A DNA stretch of 64,000 bases, from contig JAMXBB010000011.1 of assembly GCA_024138015.1 (NCBI GenBank), forward strand, positions 66,292,308 to 66,356,307. The letters are read 5' to 3'. Below are positions 37,591-51,100 of the stretch, in pieces (positions within the stretch are counted from its first letter, which is position 1; each line of letters opens with the position of its first letter). The position numbers and the translations under genes were made by a program. The notes under the pieces were generated by a model. It searched no databases. It was not told the origin of the DNA and worked only from the letters and a program-made list of their open reading frames with translations. The stretch is from Lumnitzera littorea. Lineage: Eukaryota > Streptophyta > Magnoliopsida > Myrtales > Combretaceae.

Positions 37591-39160
37591 TTAAATCCTA
37601 AGATTTGAGTTTTTTCTCTTCTTCCTTCTCAAGAAGGGCATGGCACTTAAAGCTCCGTAGGATATGGCAGAATTCTCTTTGGTTTTATCCTCAGGCAATG
37701 AAGTGGCAATGGCAAGATTAGCATCATTTGCAGCATTTAAAGGATCCAGATGATGCTCAACTAATTTTTCCATCCTCATGTGATCATGAGTGCCATCTGG
37801 CCTAAACCATGGAGTAGAACTGGAAGCTGATTGAACTGAATTCTTCTCACGGGTTCCTTCATCTGGAGACACAAGACAATGAGAAGTAAGTTCGTCATCA
37901 ACATCCTTGCTGGGGACACCACAAGCTTCTTCAGCTTTGTTTGCTTCATCCATGCATAAATCGCCATCTGATTCAAGATCATGACCTTTGGAGTTACCAG
38001 GTAAAGAAACATCGTCATCGCACGGCTGTTGCTTATCAGTATCGTCTCCATCGAAACAAAAACCACCTCCCAACTTCAGGTAGTCAGTTGAAAGGCTGTC
38101 CTGAAGCAGATGATCCTCATCTTTATGATGTTGGCAATCCATATTCTCTCCAAATGTTCCCTGGGTTGAGACAGCGTCCTGAGTCGCTATCAGTACATTG
38201 TAAGAACTGTTGCAACAGTTCTCTGCTGGTTCAAATGCATCCTCTTCGGCTTCATTCTCAATATAATCCACTTGCTTCCGAGTACGAGCTGACTGCATAA
38301 TGTAAAGCAGAATAATTATGGTAAACATCAACTTTCTTTAAGTGTTCCGCTCGGGTAAAGAAAAAGAACAAGATAGGTGCAAATTTTAGCTAATTCCATG
38401 GGAACCTGCTAACTAGTAAAACGGAAAAATCAACAGCACTTGCTTTTCTTTTATAGCAAATATCAACAAGTTAACAGGATGGGAAGTCTTTAACAAATCA
38501 AAGCTAGAGCAAGTCTGACTCATGTGCGTGCTATCAAATAACTAAAACCTCTTACGTCCAGCACAAGAAGTGGCAACCTCCTGATTTGGTACTTGTGCAA
38601 CTGAATAATAAAAGTTCATTACATGATTCTAAATACACTAAGCCAGGTGACTTAAAACTCTCCACACCATTTGTTCTAATGGTAAGGCCATAGTCGGCTG
38701 CAATGCACCTTCTTGGCACCATGAGGGAGATCTTCCATACTTGATGAGAAAAGAAAAGTAATTTGACAGAAAAGTGCCTCCATTCCAAACTGCTAAGATA
38801 AAACTGTCATTTGGTTAACAATGGTTATAATTGCACAAAAACCCCCTAATAAAGTTTCCGGTAAATTTTGAAAATAATGGGTGCAGAATAAAAAAGCCTA
38901 AAATCTGAGTCATCAATATGAGAATATTACATCCTGATAATATATAAATCCCTGTGTATGCCTGAGAATAATATACAAATCTTCAATTCAAAAACACTAT
39001 CAGATGAAACCGTCGTCCAATTCTGTATCAATAAAGAAGCTCTTTAAGGCTATGACAAATTACTTTCCGCTTACAATCATAAGAAAGATAAAGAAGATGG
39101 TCAACTTTTTTTCAATAGTAAGGTCGCAAGAGAGAGAAGTTCGAAGAGGGAAAATATGTG

Positions 39161-39199
<39 letters not shown>

Positions 39200-42100
39200 T
39201 TATGGAGAGTTGTTAACCGTTTGTGCTTACTGCTTACTAAATAATACACATTTAACATAATATTTGATTTGCTTGTTCAAGTTTCTACCTTGTTTAAGTC
39301 TGGAATCCAAATGGAGAAAACTTGGAACGAGTGTTTCCAGCACTGGAAACTTGCGTGGATTATTTTGAAGCCAGCAAGTAGAAAAAAAGTAATTGAAGTA
39401 ACCAGTTAAAACTTAAAAACTCTTTTTACATTAAAAAGAAACTTAAGAACTCTTCTGTTAGCAGATTTCTGTGTGCAGCTACCCATTTTACCAGGAAGCT
39501 GGGAAAGAGAAGGATGTGCGGAAAGAAAAAGGGAAAAAGAAAGTAATGATACTTACCCTTCTCACTGGTTGTATAGGTTCAAGTTTATCATCTACGACTT
39601 CGTCCTCATCATCATTACTGCTACCATCGGTTGAATTCATGTCAGCTCTACCAGAAGCAGCTTTTCTCTTTACTCCTCCATTTCTTCCTCTTTCTCTTCC
39701 TCTTCCTTTTCCTCTTCCTCTACAATAGGAATTTCCACATGGAAATTTGTTGGCACTTCTGGTGGTTTCCACTGAACCAAGTGGATGCCATATTTCATCT
39801 TCATTTGAATCATCGTTGGTACTGACATTTTTATTAGGTTGAGATGCAGTTAATTCTCCTTCTTGGTTGCTTGCAGACACAGTTTCCTTTACCCTGCTAG
39901 AAGATTCTTTTAATTTTTCACTTCGAGGTTCGTCAGGGCTTTTTCTCTGTTTCTTTTTAATCTGACCCACCTGTTCACCATCATCCATCAACCCTGGGGC
40001 TTGACTTCCAGTAATTCCTTTCACAGCTTTCTTTATTCTTTTACTACGAATCTTTGCAAATCTCTCATTAAAAGAGTAAAATGCTTCCAAGCGCAATTGG
40101 GTCTTCATTAAACATGCAGCAGAAGAAAATTCAAATTTCTGTCAATATCTAATAGGAGGACCTTACAATTGATTGCAAGCAAGAGTACTCCCATGGAATA
40201 CCCCATTCCCATGTGTGGTCAAGCAAAAAATAGTCAGGGAGAAGGCAAAAATGTCCAATTTATACCCAAGACACCCTCTCTCTCCTCTTAGCATCTAGTG
40301 GTGGTGCTATATGAACAGTCTCGTGGCTGGCAGCTTTGTGACCCATGGGCATTGGTTTGGTGGTGACCCAAGTGGGTCAAGTAGCTAGTAAGGACATGAT
40401 GCCAATGCATCATCAGTACTACCTGCCATGGGTAGCCAACCAGAAAGGTCCTAGTGGACATGGTTACTCATGGTTGTGGTAGCAGTGCTAGAGTGAAGGT
40501 GAGCAGTACTTCAATTTCATTTGATGGAAGGGACAAGGAGTACTGATGATGCATTGGCATCATGTCCTTACTAGCTACTTGACCCACTTGGGTCACCACC
40601 AAACCAATGCCCATGGGTAGCCAACCAGAAAGGTCCTAGTGGACATGGTTACTCATGGTTGTGGTAGCAGTGCTAGAGTGAAGGTGAGCAGTATTTCAAT
40701 TTCATTTGATGTAAGGGACAAGGAATGCCCATTCCCACACTCAACCAAGTAAATGAGTATTCCATACAAGGCTGAAAGTTTTCACTCATGGAATGTTCAC
40801 ACGAAATGGTCATATAATAGAGAGGGAAGGATGACGAAACAGAATGAACTTTCTATCCAACAAAATGTACTTCGAGTCTAAAGCTTCAAAAAAAATTATC
40901 CAGATTCCTCCCTTCAATAGTAGGGAAATAGAAATCAATAATCTTACTTTTGCATCAATTTGTCAGTGCACAGTGCACAACTGTGCTTGTACTCATTCTT
41001 ATACGAGGAAATATGACCTCTTAGCTAGTGCATAACAACGACATGTTCATCCCTACGGGCATCTGTATGGTAGGGATACACAACGTGTGTATACGTGCGC
41101 ATATCCACATGCGGAAGCGTGTGAAAGAGAGAGAGAGAGAGTACCTCATGTTTGTTGTACTCATTCAGAACAGGTACTAACAACTCATCTGCCTTCTGAC
41201 TGCCCCACCCAAATTTCTCCCAACATAACCTGTAGCCAAAGTGACTATGTAAATGGTAAATATAATAGAGCAGGTACATTCACAATATATGCAATAGGAT
41301 GGAAACAAATGGAAGGGCAGACTTGTTTGCAACGGAATAGAAAGCAATGGATTGAGAGGAATGAAAAGAAAAAAAAATGGAATGAATATTACTTTTCCCC
41401 TGTTTTGAGGAGGTTAATGAAAGGAAACAAATTGGTTTTCTTTCATTCAGTTGGGTAATTAATTCGAATGGAATAATGATATATTGTTTAATTTATCAAT
41501 TATAAATATAATTTTGGAAACTTCATTTGTGGCCCTTCATTAGCAATAACCTTTTGTAATAACTTTTGAATGATTATAATTTTCATTTTTATCATTCACA
41601 CCTTATCATTATTGATATCTTTTGGTCACTAAGGATTCTCCCCCTCCAACAACAAATTTAATAGACATGTCCTTTGTGTAAAGAATGACAGGAGTTGCAC
41701 CCTTATGTACCTTAGATATAAAATGACATAACATTAGATGTTTTTAGAGAGTTGTAACTCTTCTAAATAACATAGCATTTCATGTACAAATGTAGAGAAC
41801 CACAAATAATCATATAAAACCAATAACTAACACAATGAAAACGGTTTAGAAGTATTGTAAATACATGATAAATATCATTATTAAATTATACAAAATATAA
41901 TATGTTAAAATTTTATATGACGACATCATGTTTCTCCATAAAATGATGCATTACTTAGAAGAAGTTATCACCTTTTAAAATATAAAAGTGAAACAATATG
42001 AATGTGAAAAGTTGTACTATTTTGTATAAAAATATTCAAAAATTGCAACTATTCTAAAAGTTATGTCATTTGCATTAAGATGATACGTCTTCTACCATTA

Positions 42101-45100
42101 AGAAAGAGTTATAATATTTCAAAATATAGAGTTAAAACATTACGAATGCTAAGATTGTACTATCTTATAATAAGTTATGCAAAGATTACAACTATTTAAA
42201 AGTTATATCATTTAAACTTAAATACACATCTCCTAAATACAAGTTTCTGAAATTATATGTATAAAAGATGATAGTAATTATATCATATTCAAAACAATTC
42301 ATGAACATATATTAAGCAAATATATTATTTTAATAAATATGCATGTACTTCAAACTAAAATTCACACAAAATGGGGGCGTTAACAAGTCTACATGTATTG
42401 CCAAAGCTACTATATAAATACCAATGTAATGTATTATGTATAAATACAATGTTACGTTATACGCATAAATTTTACATGACAAATATAATATATATATATA
42501 TATGCAAATTATGCTATATTATATTATACTATATAATATAATAATTTATACATTGTTTTTAGGATTCTAAACCTCCAGAAGGAAGGAAGAAAGGCTAACC
42601 TCATAAATTTTATTTCATAAGTCATATGAAATGAGTACATAATATATACATTATGTTACATGGGCATGCGCAAACATGCAAAGAAAAAAATACAAACATA
42701 TTATGCTATAGTAAACTTTACAAGAATATACTGTATATATACATAATATCATATAATATCTATGTACAGATATTATGTATTGCATTATGTTAAATAATGT
42801 GTAACTAATCATACAATTTTTTCCTATAAAAATTTACTATTATGACATGCTTTGAATACTAACAATTTGTAAAAGATTAGCACATGGATTCATAAAACCA
42901 CATAATTACATCATATAATCTCTATATTAACCACTATATCTGCTTCTAATTGATGTAATATAAGTATTATTGTGATATTCTTTTGCATTAAGGAATATGA
43001 AAGCAATGGACGTTCTTTAGGGATGGGACTTCCATTCCCATGGAAATCATTCCACTATAGAGCATGGTTCCACACATAAGATTTGCACATCCAAGTCATG
43101 GATACCAATCATGATGTAAACAGCTTGAACCCATTCTTAACAAACTCATCACTTCCTCCCCCCATGGTAATTAACCCTTTATTACTTTTGTCAACATATT
43201 ATCTCATTATAAACTGGATTTGGCAGACATTTGAGAACGCATCACAAACATTATATGCCATAAGGGCATATAAAATGTTAACACAAAAAAGATTAACCAA
43301 AACTGGCAGCCTTTTTAAAGATTAGAAATTATTTTTATTGTCGCAAAACCTATTACAAGCAATAGAAGGAATACTCACTTGCGAAGAACAAAATGATCAG
43401 GCTTCCCCCACGAGAAAGACTCCGTTGACTTGTCCACTTGAGGAAAGGTATATGCAGATATTACCACTTCACTGGGAAAATTAGCAGGAATATGCCAGTT
43501 TTTGCTCACATTTCTCTGCATGAACTCATTTGAAATTGTCAGAAATGCCAAAATATTGTCTCCATAAAAATGGAATCTTATAAAAGAAAGACAATAAGAT
43601 ATGAGAGTGTAGTTACATGCTTATTCATGAAATGCTCCTTCATCTCATCAATGTGATCAGCCAAGTTCTCATGCTCATTAGATGAAGATACTTTTTCTTC
43701 TGATAATGAGAGGCCTACCATAGTGTCTTTTGGGATGTTTTTTTCATTGCTACATGTATTTGACCCTCTCTTCCTAAGAGTGGATGCTCCTTGCTTACTA
43801 CCTTTTCCAAGGATTGATGGATCTGGTGATTCAACCCACTCACGAAATTTTTGAAGACCATTCTCCTCAGGAAATGCATTCACGATTTCGATGGCATTAA
43901 CGATCCCAATCCCACTGAAACAAAACGCATCAGCGCAAATTCTATATAATCACCTAATTATTGACATATGATGTGATACTTACATTTCAATGGAAACAAA
44001 CAAGAAAAAATAAATAATTTCTCTACCAAAAAGAAAAAATACTAAATCATGGGCAAGTAAAAGCAGGAGAATAATCAGAAAACACATTGAAATTGCAATT
44101 GCATTAAGATGGCAGGAAAAATAAATCATTAAGGAAAGATTGGAGCCCAAATAAACTTTACCTAATGCCTTCGGTATAATCACTACCAAGGAGCAATGCC
44201 ATTTGAATTAGTTTTTCTCTAGTAAGACCGAGCTCCTTCTCTATGTCCTACAAATTGGAATAGGAGACACAAGAAGTGATATGAACCTTATTAATATTAG
44301 TAGATGAAACAGAGGTCCATCTCAGCACAGAACTTCAATTGTTCAACGACATTGCAGTTCTAACCTTCATGAAGTACGTCTCAACATATTTCCTATCATC
44401 AAATATATTCTTGTAAACACTTCGCGCACCAAACAAAAATACATCAGAATCATCAGTCACTACACCATCAACTAGGTTTGCCAATTCCATGTAAGCACAT
44501 TGAGCTTCTGCTTCCATTGGTGCAATTATGTAAGGCAACCCAAACATTTGTAACAGCTCCTGCAGATAGAAAAGATATTTCTCAGTCGTGTCTTACATCC
44601 TTTAACAGAAAAATTAATATCAGGAAATTTAATAAGAAACAGAACTGGATATTAGAATATAAAATCTATGAAACACATCCAGTCACTACCAACAGAGAGG
44701 AGGGATCTCTTCCTGAGGAATGTGCCATAGTAGGCATGAGTAGAGCATCCTTCGAGTTTTTACTTTGAGTAGCCATGCATAATTTAATACACAAGCATTA
44801 GCATAGTCAACTTGGTCACACACCAACAATTCAATTAAGACTGATGTATCTAGCTGAGATCCTTAGTTCAGTTAGAGATAAGTTTATGTCATATTTTTCA
44901 CTGCTTAGAAAGCAAAAGATATAAACCACATTGCATGCATCTTCACCATATAGCAAATAGCAATAGGAAAGGCATTTGCCATACACAAGGCCAGCAAAAG
45001 ATAGAATGGGTGAAAGCCACACCAAAGCAAAGGAAGACATTTCAGTATTAAGCAAAACAGTTGCTCCTCATCTCTCAATCGAAATGCCAACTCCACACAC

Positions 45101-48100
45101 TTATGTGTTCAGAAAAGCAGTTGAATTAACTTTGTTATTGCTCTGAACAAGAGCAGCAATCACCTGATGAGCAAATGGATTTGTGCTTGGACTAAAAGTA
45201 CTTAAGACATAAAGGACAAGTATTGTATAACTATGTTCCCCCATCTCTCTTGTATAGCATCAAAAAAGTATTTGATTTTTCATGTTCAAAATATTCAGAG
45301 CACCATAGAGCTCAGTCATCATTTGAGCTAAGGCTGTATTTAGGGACGTCAATGGGATAAGGTTATGCATCAACCTGACATTCTGTAAACATCTCATCGT
45401 TCACAGATTCAGCAGTGCGTTCAAGCTTTTTCTGCTCATTTCCCAGATTAATACACTCTTGATCGAGCTTCTGTATTTCTTCCTTGAGATTTTCCTTTGT
45501 CAATTCAACTTCTGCTTCTTCACAATCCTTAATAGGAAAATCTGGCATGCTCTGCATCCTCTCTGTGGAACTATCTATTTTGTTGCATTGGACTCTAAGC
45601 TCACCAATATCACCACCCTTCAGTTTTGAGCTACATGGCAGCATTGGATTTCTAGGTAGATAAGATTCTTCAGTAATAGCTTGTAATTCTACTGCATCCT
45701 CTTTGTGTATCTTATCATCAGCAGGGATGCTATAACAATCAAAGGCTCCATCACCAGGATCACACGTTGAATGATTGTCCATCTGTGCAGACAATCCAGA
45801 TTGCCAAGCAGAAGCATCTGTAGGAATGCGAACCTGCTCCTCTGATAGCAAAGAAGTAGTTTTCTCAGGCACAAGCTGCTCCCCTTCATACAAAACACCC
45901 ATGACAGAACCATCTTGCTCTTTGGGAAAGCCTTGTGACTTCTCACCTTCATCGGTCAATGCCCCCATGTCATCAAGATAACATACTTTGTACAAATCCT
46001 GCCGCATTTCTGTGTCAATGGAATCAGAAATACCCCTGCTCTCATGGTAACCAAGGTTGCTGCGATCATCAACCGTAGAAAAATTTGTTTCAACTTCGGG
46101 TGCACATTCAACTGTCTCAAGAGAGAACTTCTTCGAAGATGTACTGTTGACACCTACAAACATGGTACTTGGAGGATTATTTTCTCCACTTCTTTCTTGT
46201 TGCATATCCTTCTCAGACGCAGTATGGGACTTCTGTTCTTTCAGACTTCTCCTGATTGCCTCTTGTAGATCAGCATCTTCCTCTTGATTGCCCTTCCAGA
46301 GGTGCTTTCCATAGTCATCAGGGCAAGAAGAAGAGTCTTTGCAAATATCTTGAAATCCTTCCTCCCATTCCACATCACCCTCTTCATTGTCGTTTGACAT
46401 CCCCAGAACCAGCTCGTCCACCTTACCAGCACCGGAGTAGCTATTAGCTTCCCCTTCTTCCCAGTCAACTGACTCAGAATCAGAAGATTCTTTCCCATCA
46501 GTAACTTTTTGAGCAGACAAATGAGTTGAAGGATTTTCTGCTACTAAGTTAGCAAATACCTGGTCATCCTCATCAAACCTCTTGGTCTGACAATCATCTT
46601 CAAAGGATATCTGAATAGACACTTCTTTCCTGAAGACAAAATTCTCATCGTTTCCATTCAAGTCAATGGAACTACGAACACCACTGCCTGAACATTCAGT
46701 TAAATTTTTACTTCCTGCTCCACCAATATTGCTTTCACTTAACATTTTCTCAGCATTTTCAGCATTACTTGCTCCTTTATCTCTGACTGCCAGAACCTGA
46801 TCGATCTCTTTCATCAATTCCAAGTTCCTTTGCAGATCACAAGTCATTCGAATCCCCATAGCCCTTACTCTACTAACTCGAACATGACCTCTCTCATCTA
46901 AAAATGTCTCCACCCCATCATTGAAGGCATTTTTAGATTTATTTGCTATCAATTCTTTCATTGAATTGGCTTTGCTGGTAGATGGAAATCCAGGGGCAGA
47001 GTCCACAGGATGAGGTTCCATATTTGACTGATCATCTCTACTTTTACTGGTTTGTGCTCCAGAAGATGTGAGGATTCTGAAAGATATACAATTCAGAAAA
47101 TTAAAATCTATTCACATCTAGGTCAGGCCCCACAAGAACCAATTGCCATCAAGAGTCTCACACTCACTCTTTATTACCAGAGAAGGTTGATGAGAATATG
47201 AACTCCCTGTTAGCTTCTGATGCTATACGAGAAGTCTGCACACCACCTACCCCTCGCCCAGCAGCAGCTTTCTGCACCTGATTTATCTCGCGACGTAGTG
47301 AAACAGTTTTAAGATATGACTGTATTTGTAACTCAGAAAATCTTTCAGGAGCCTGCATTACAGGAAAGTGGGTAAAATGACAACTGAAAAAAGGATTATT
47401 TCCAGAAGTTTACAGATAGAATCAACAAACAACTATAAAGGAGATATCTCGCTAAAGCAACCAAGAGAAAAACATAATAATTGTTTTATTTTTCCCCCCC
47501 TTTTTAACTGCTTCAAATGCTGCAAGTATAAGCTTCAGCAAAGGAAAGACACCCTTTATCATTTACTACGCATATGTTTTCCACCACCCAAGATGACATC
47601 CGGCACATGCCAGCTCTAATGCTTCTTAAGAATCTCTAAGAAGATATTTTCATCATAGTCACAGGTTTCTGTAAGGCCGTGCAGTTACTAAAAATAAGAA
47701 AAGCAAAGGATTAGCCAGGCAAAAATGGATATTGCATCATTCAGCGAATATAAGTATCAATATAACACAAAGTCTATCCAAAAACAATTTATCAGATAAT
47801 TGATATAAATAATCTGTTTATGCAAAGTCCAGTAAGAAATTGATCCTTTAGAGCACACCTTCTTTACTTTCTGATACTTTTGCCTGTTTTCTGCCATCTG
47901 TCTCTCTTTCATCTGCAGAAAAGCAACCAAGGTTACCCCCCCTAAAAAAATAGAACATTTCCAAAATATCAAGCTTGAAAACCCTAAATTACTTGACAAT
48001 CACAAGAAACTAACCTGAGCAAGAAGATCAAGCCTCATAGAAATAGGCAAAGAATCCAATACATCACGATCGATGTTCCCATGCACTTCTGGCTGCAAAA

Positions 48101-51100
48101 AGATTTGAAAGGAGGAAAAAAAATTCAGCCACATTTCTACCCTTTTAATTTTTACATTCATCAGCTTTTTAAGTACCATATCCAAATGATGTGCATGTGA
48201 CATTATGTAATATATTTTAAAGACTCGATAAAGTTCCAGATGGCATGAACGACAAAAATGATACATCCAAAAAAGCTACCTGTGGGCCTCAAAGAAAATT
48301 ACATCCATGCACAACTGATGGACCTCCCATAACCTTTATGGCTGCTATTTTTAACTTCATAATCGCCAATGTAGCACCAAAGACGTGAGCAGTATAGATT
48401 TAAAAAGGAACTAAAGCCAAAACTTGGAAGTATGAGATGCATAAGCTTGATAAGAGACCTCAATGGAGCCATGTAGCAAGGAGCAATTCTAATCAGAGAA
48501 CTCCATTCACTGTGGAGGTAAGTATGCATTTGATGTACAAATCAGGTAACTCTCCATATAGAAGTATCCATTCAACAAATAGCTCTTCATTATACATGTA
48601 AAATAGATTAATGCTGGCACGACCGGTCAATACATAGTTATTTTATCCAAGAATATCAATCTTGTGGAAGAACCTGCATCTAACATACTTATGAAAAATT
48701 GGTTCTCCATTTCAACATCATTTACTGTGAGCATCTAGCTTAACATCCAGGTCCATATGAAAGTTTTTAAAGCTTGTAAATTTTAGTCTCAAACTTCAAG
48801 ATGGGAAAAGTTTCTCGCTAGTCCATGTCCATATTCATTTGTAAAAAAAATGGTTTACATTACAAAGGATAATTCTATAAATGAAATAACAAGGTCAAAA
48901 GGAAAATCCAAACAGAAAAATATAGTTTTTCTTTTGGCCAAAACACAAAAAAATATAGTTTAAATTTTAACATGCTGGATCCATCCATTTTAGAAATGCA
49001 AGCTTACAATGATCATCTCCTCCTCTGCTTCATGATCTTCAACCTCAAAATGATCTTGTAGATCAGATTTCAATCCATAATCAGGAACTTTCCAACCTTC
49101 CTCCTCTGCAATTGATGCCGACAAACTGAAACCAATATATTAACAACCTAAAAGGGATGGATAAGACAATAAGACAATAGCAAAGACATGCCACTTACAT
49201 CTCATCCAACTCCTCCTGATTATGGATTTTGGATCCCACGTCACTTCCATCCAGATTGCCTCCCAGATTACCATCTCTATCTGATAATACTTGCTTTCCC
49301 TACACAGCATAAAAACAAAAGGTTAGATGCAATCATTGGAGTTGTTCCCATGGTATCTGACCTATTCATTCAGATTAACTAACATACATCCCGATTGCAA
49401 GAACAAAAATCCCTAACCTTATCTCTGGTGCCAGATCTTCCTCGTATCTGAATATCAAGTCATAACAACCAGAGCACAGTAAATCATGGCAATGGTACAG
49501 CTGGAAAAACCCTCAAGAAAAGATAATAAATCATTACTTATAGAACAAAGAAGTCACCTGAGCCACTAAATCCGGAGGCAAAGCTTCTAATACTGCTGGA
49601 TCAAAATTTTCGACTTCTTCAGGCTGACAAATATATCAGGAAACTTCAGTAATCTCATTTGATCTGGTTATGAGAATATAAATGAATTAAAGGGGAAAGG
49701 CCCACAAAACAACCAACAATGTGAAAAGGGAATAAACATGTGCTAAAACATGTACTTTTTTCATCAATTATGGTGGAATATTACCAAAAACATGAAAACT
49801 AAATACCAGTGAACATAGGGCAATGCCTGAATATTAAATAATTTATACATATCTTGTACTAACAATAAGTATCCTTTTTTGTCTGCAGGAAAGCTAAGAC
49901 ACTTTGAGACCTCACCACCACTAATTATTTTTCAGGCTTTAATGCGTGAGAGATTTCAAACATCCTAATAGAAAATAAAGTAAAGTTATAGATCCACTTT
50001 ACCAATATTATATCTTCCAATTCATCATCGTCATCAACAGAAATTCCAGCATTAGATGTTGACGCTGCATTAGCCAGTCTCCCTTCTTCCTCCGCTGCAA
50101 TAGATGCTGCCAACCTAAATCAACTTATTAGTGCAATGTCCAAGACTAAATAGTTCCCTAACTTGACATAATAAAATCAAAAGATCACCTAGAGCAAGAC
50201 TTACATTTCATCCACCTTTTGCTGATCATGACTCAAAGGTGCTGCTCTCTTCTCGTTGTCATTATCACTTAGTACCTCATGCTGATCTGACAACACCTTC
50301 TTTCCTTTGTCATTATTCTTCTTTCTCTGGTTATCAAGATCTTTTGCCAATTCTTTTAGCCTCATTGACTTAAGCTGCATCAATGCAACACTAAATTCCA
50401 TGTAAAAATCACTTTGAAGCAAAACAACTGCATCAAAGAGCAAGAGAAGAGAAGAAGTATTATAAATACACATGAATCAACTTTCACTAGCTCAAAGATA
50501 AATATTTAGAAGGAAAAAAATAAAAAAGAAAAGAAAAACCAGTTGAAATAGGAACCAATTCATTATATCAGTGACTGTAAACCAAGTCTAGCACTTCACT
50601 CGTAGTTTTCAAAAAAACCAACTTCTCAACTCATGGAATTCAAAATTCGTAACCAAAAGGACTGGGCAATTAAAAGACACTTTTACTTTCACTGAAGAAA
50701 ATTTTTCTCCAAAACAAATACTCATAAAGAAAATTCTAACTTGCCTATATATGAATCAACTAGGTAAAACCTGCATTATGCACAGATATCGATTTAAAGT
50801 GTTTACTCATATTAATGAAAACTAGAAAAACACACGTGTAATACGCATGCCTCAAAGTATAAAAATAACTAAGTGTTTGTTTCATCTAAAAGTGCAATAA
50901 TAGGAAAACTACCATTACCCTTCACTAACTCACTCACATTCTCCATATTTATTTCCTCAAAAATCATATACTCTATAGTGTCAAGCTAATTAGCAGTTTT
51001 CACTTAAGAGTACAGAAAATAACAAATTTGTACAAAGTATTATTGCAAATAACATATTAATATATATGATATATTAGTTTCATATGATAAAGAAATTGTC

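Larger units (their letters stand above)
40193..40765. mobile_element. Candidate MITE in UVH3 intron 17
   Basis: Outer ends form an imperfect terminal inverted repeat: ATGGAATACCCCATT from 40193 and, on the minus strand from 40765, ATGGAATACTCATTT. Internal copies of (g)gaatgcccattccc also mirror each other. No clear target duplication was found. The centre has been rearranged into the inverted and direct repeats listed separately. Confidence 0.4.

Noticed and set aside
39488..39556. ORF continuing past UVH3 exon 18
   Set aside because: The continuation is intron read-through after a GTAAGT donor; exon 19 starting at 38292 restores the conserved SARTRKQVDY sequence in frame.
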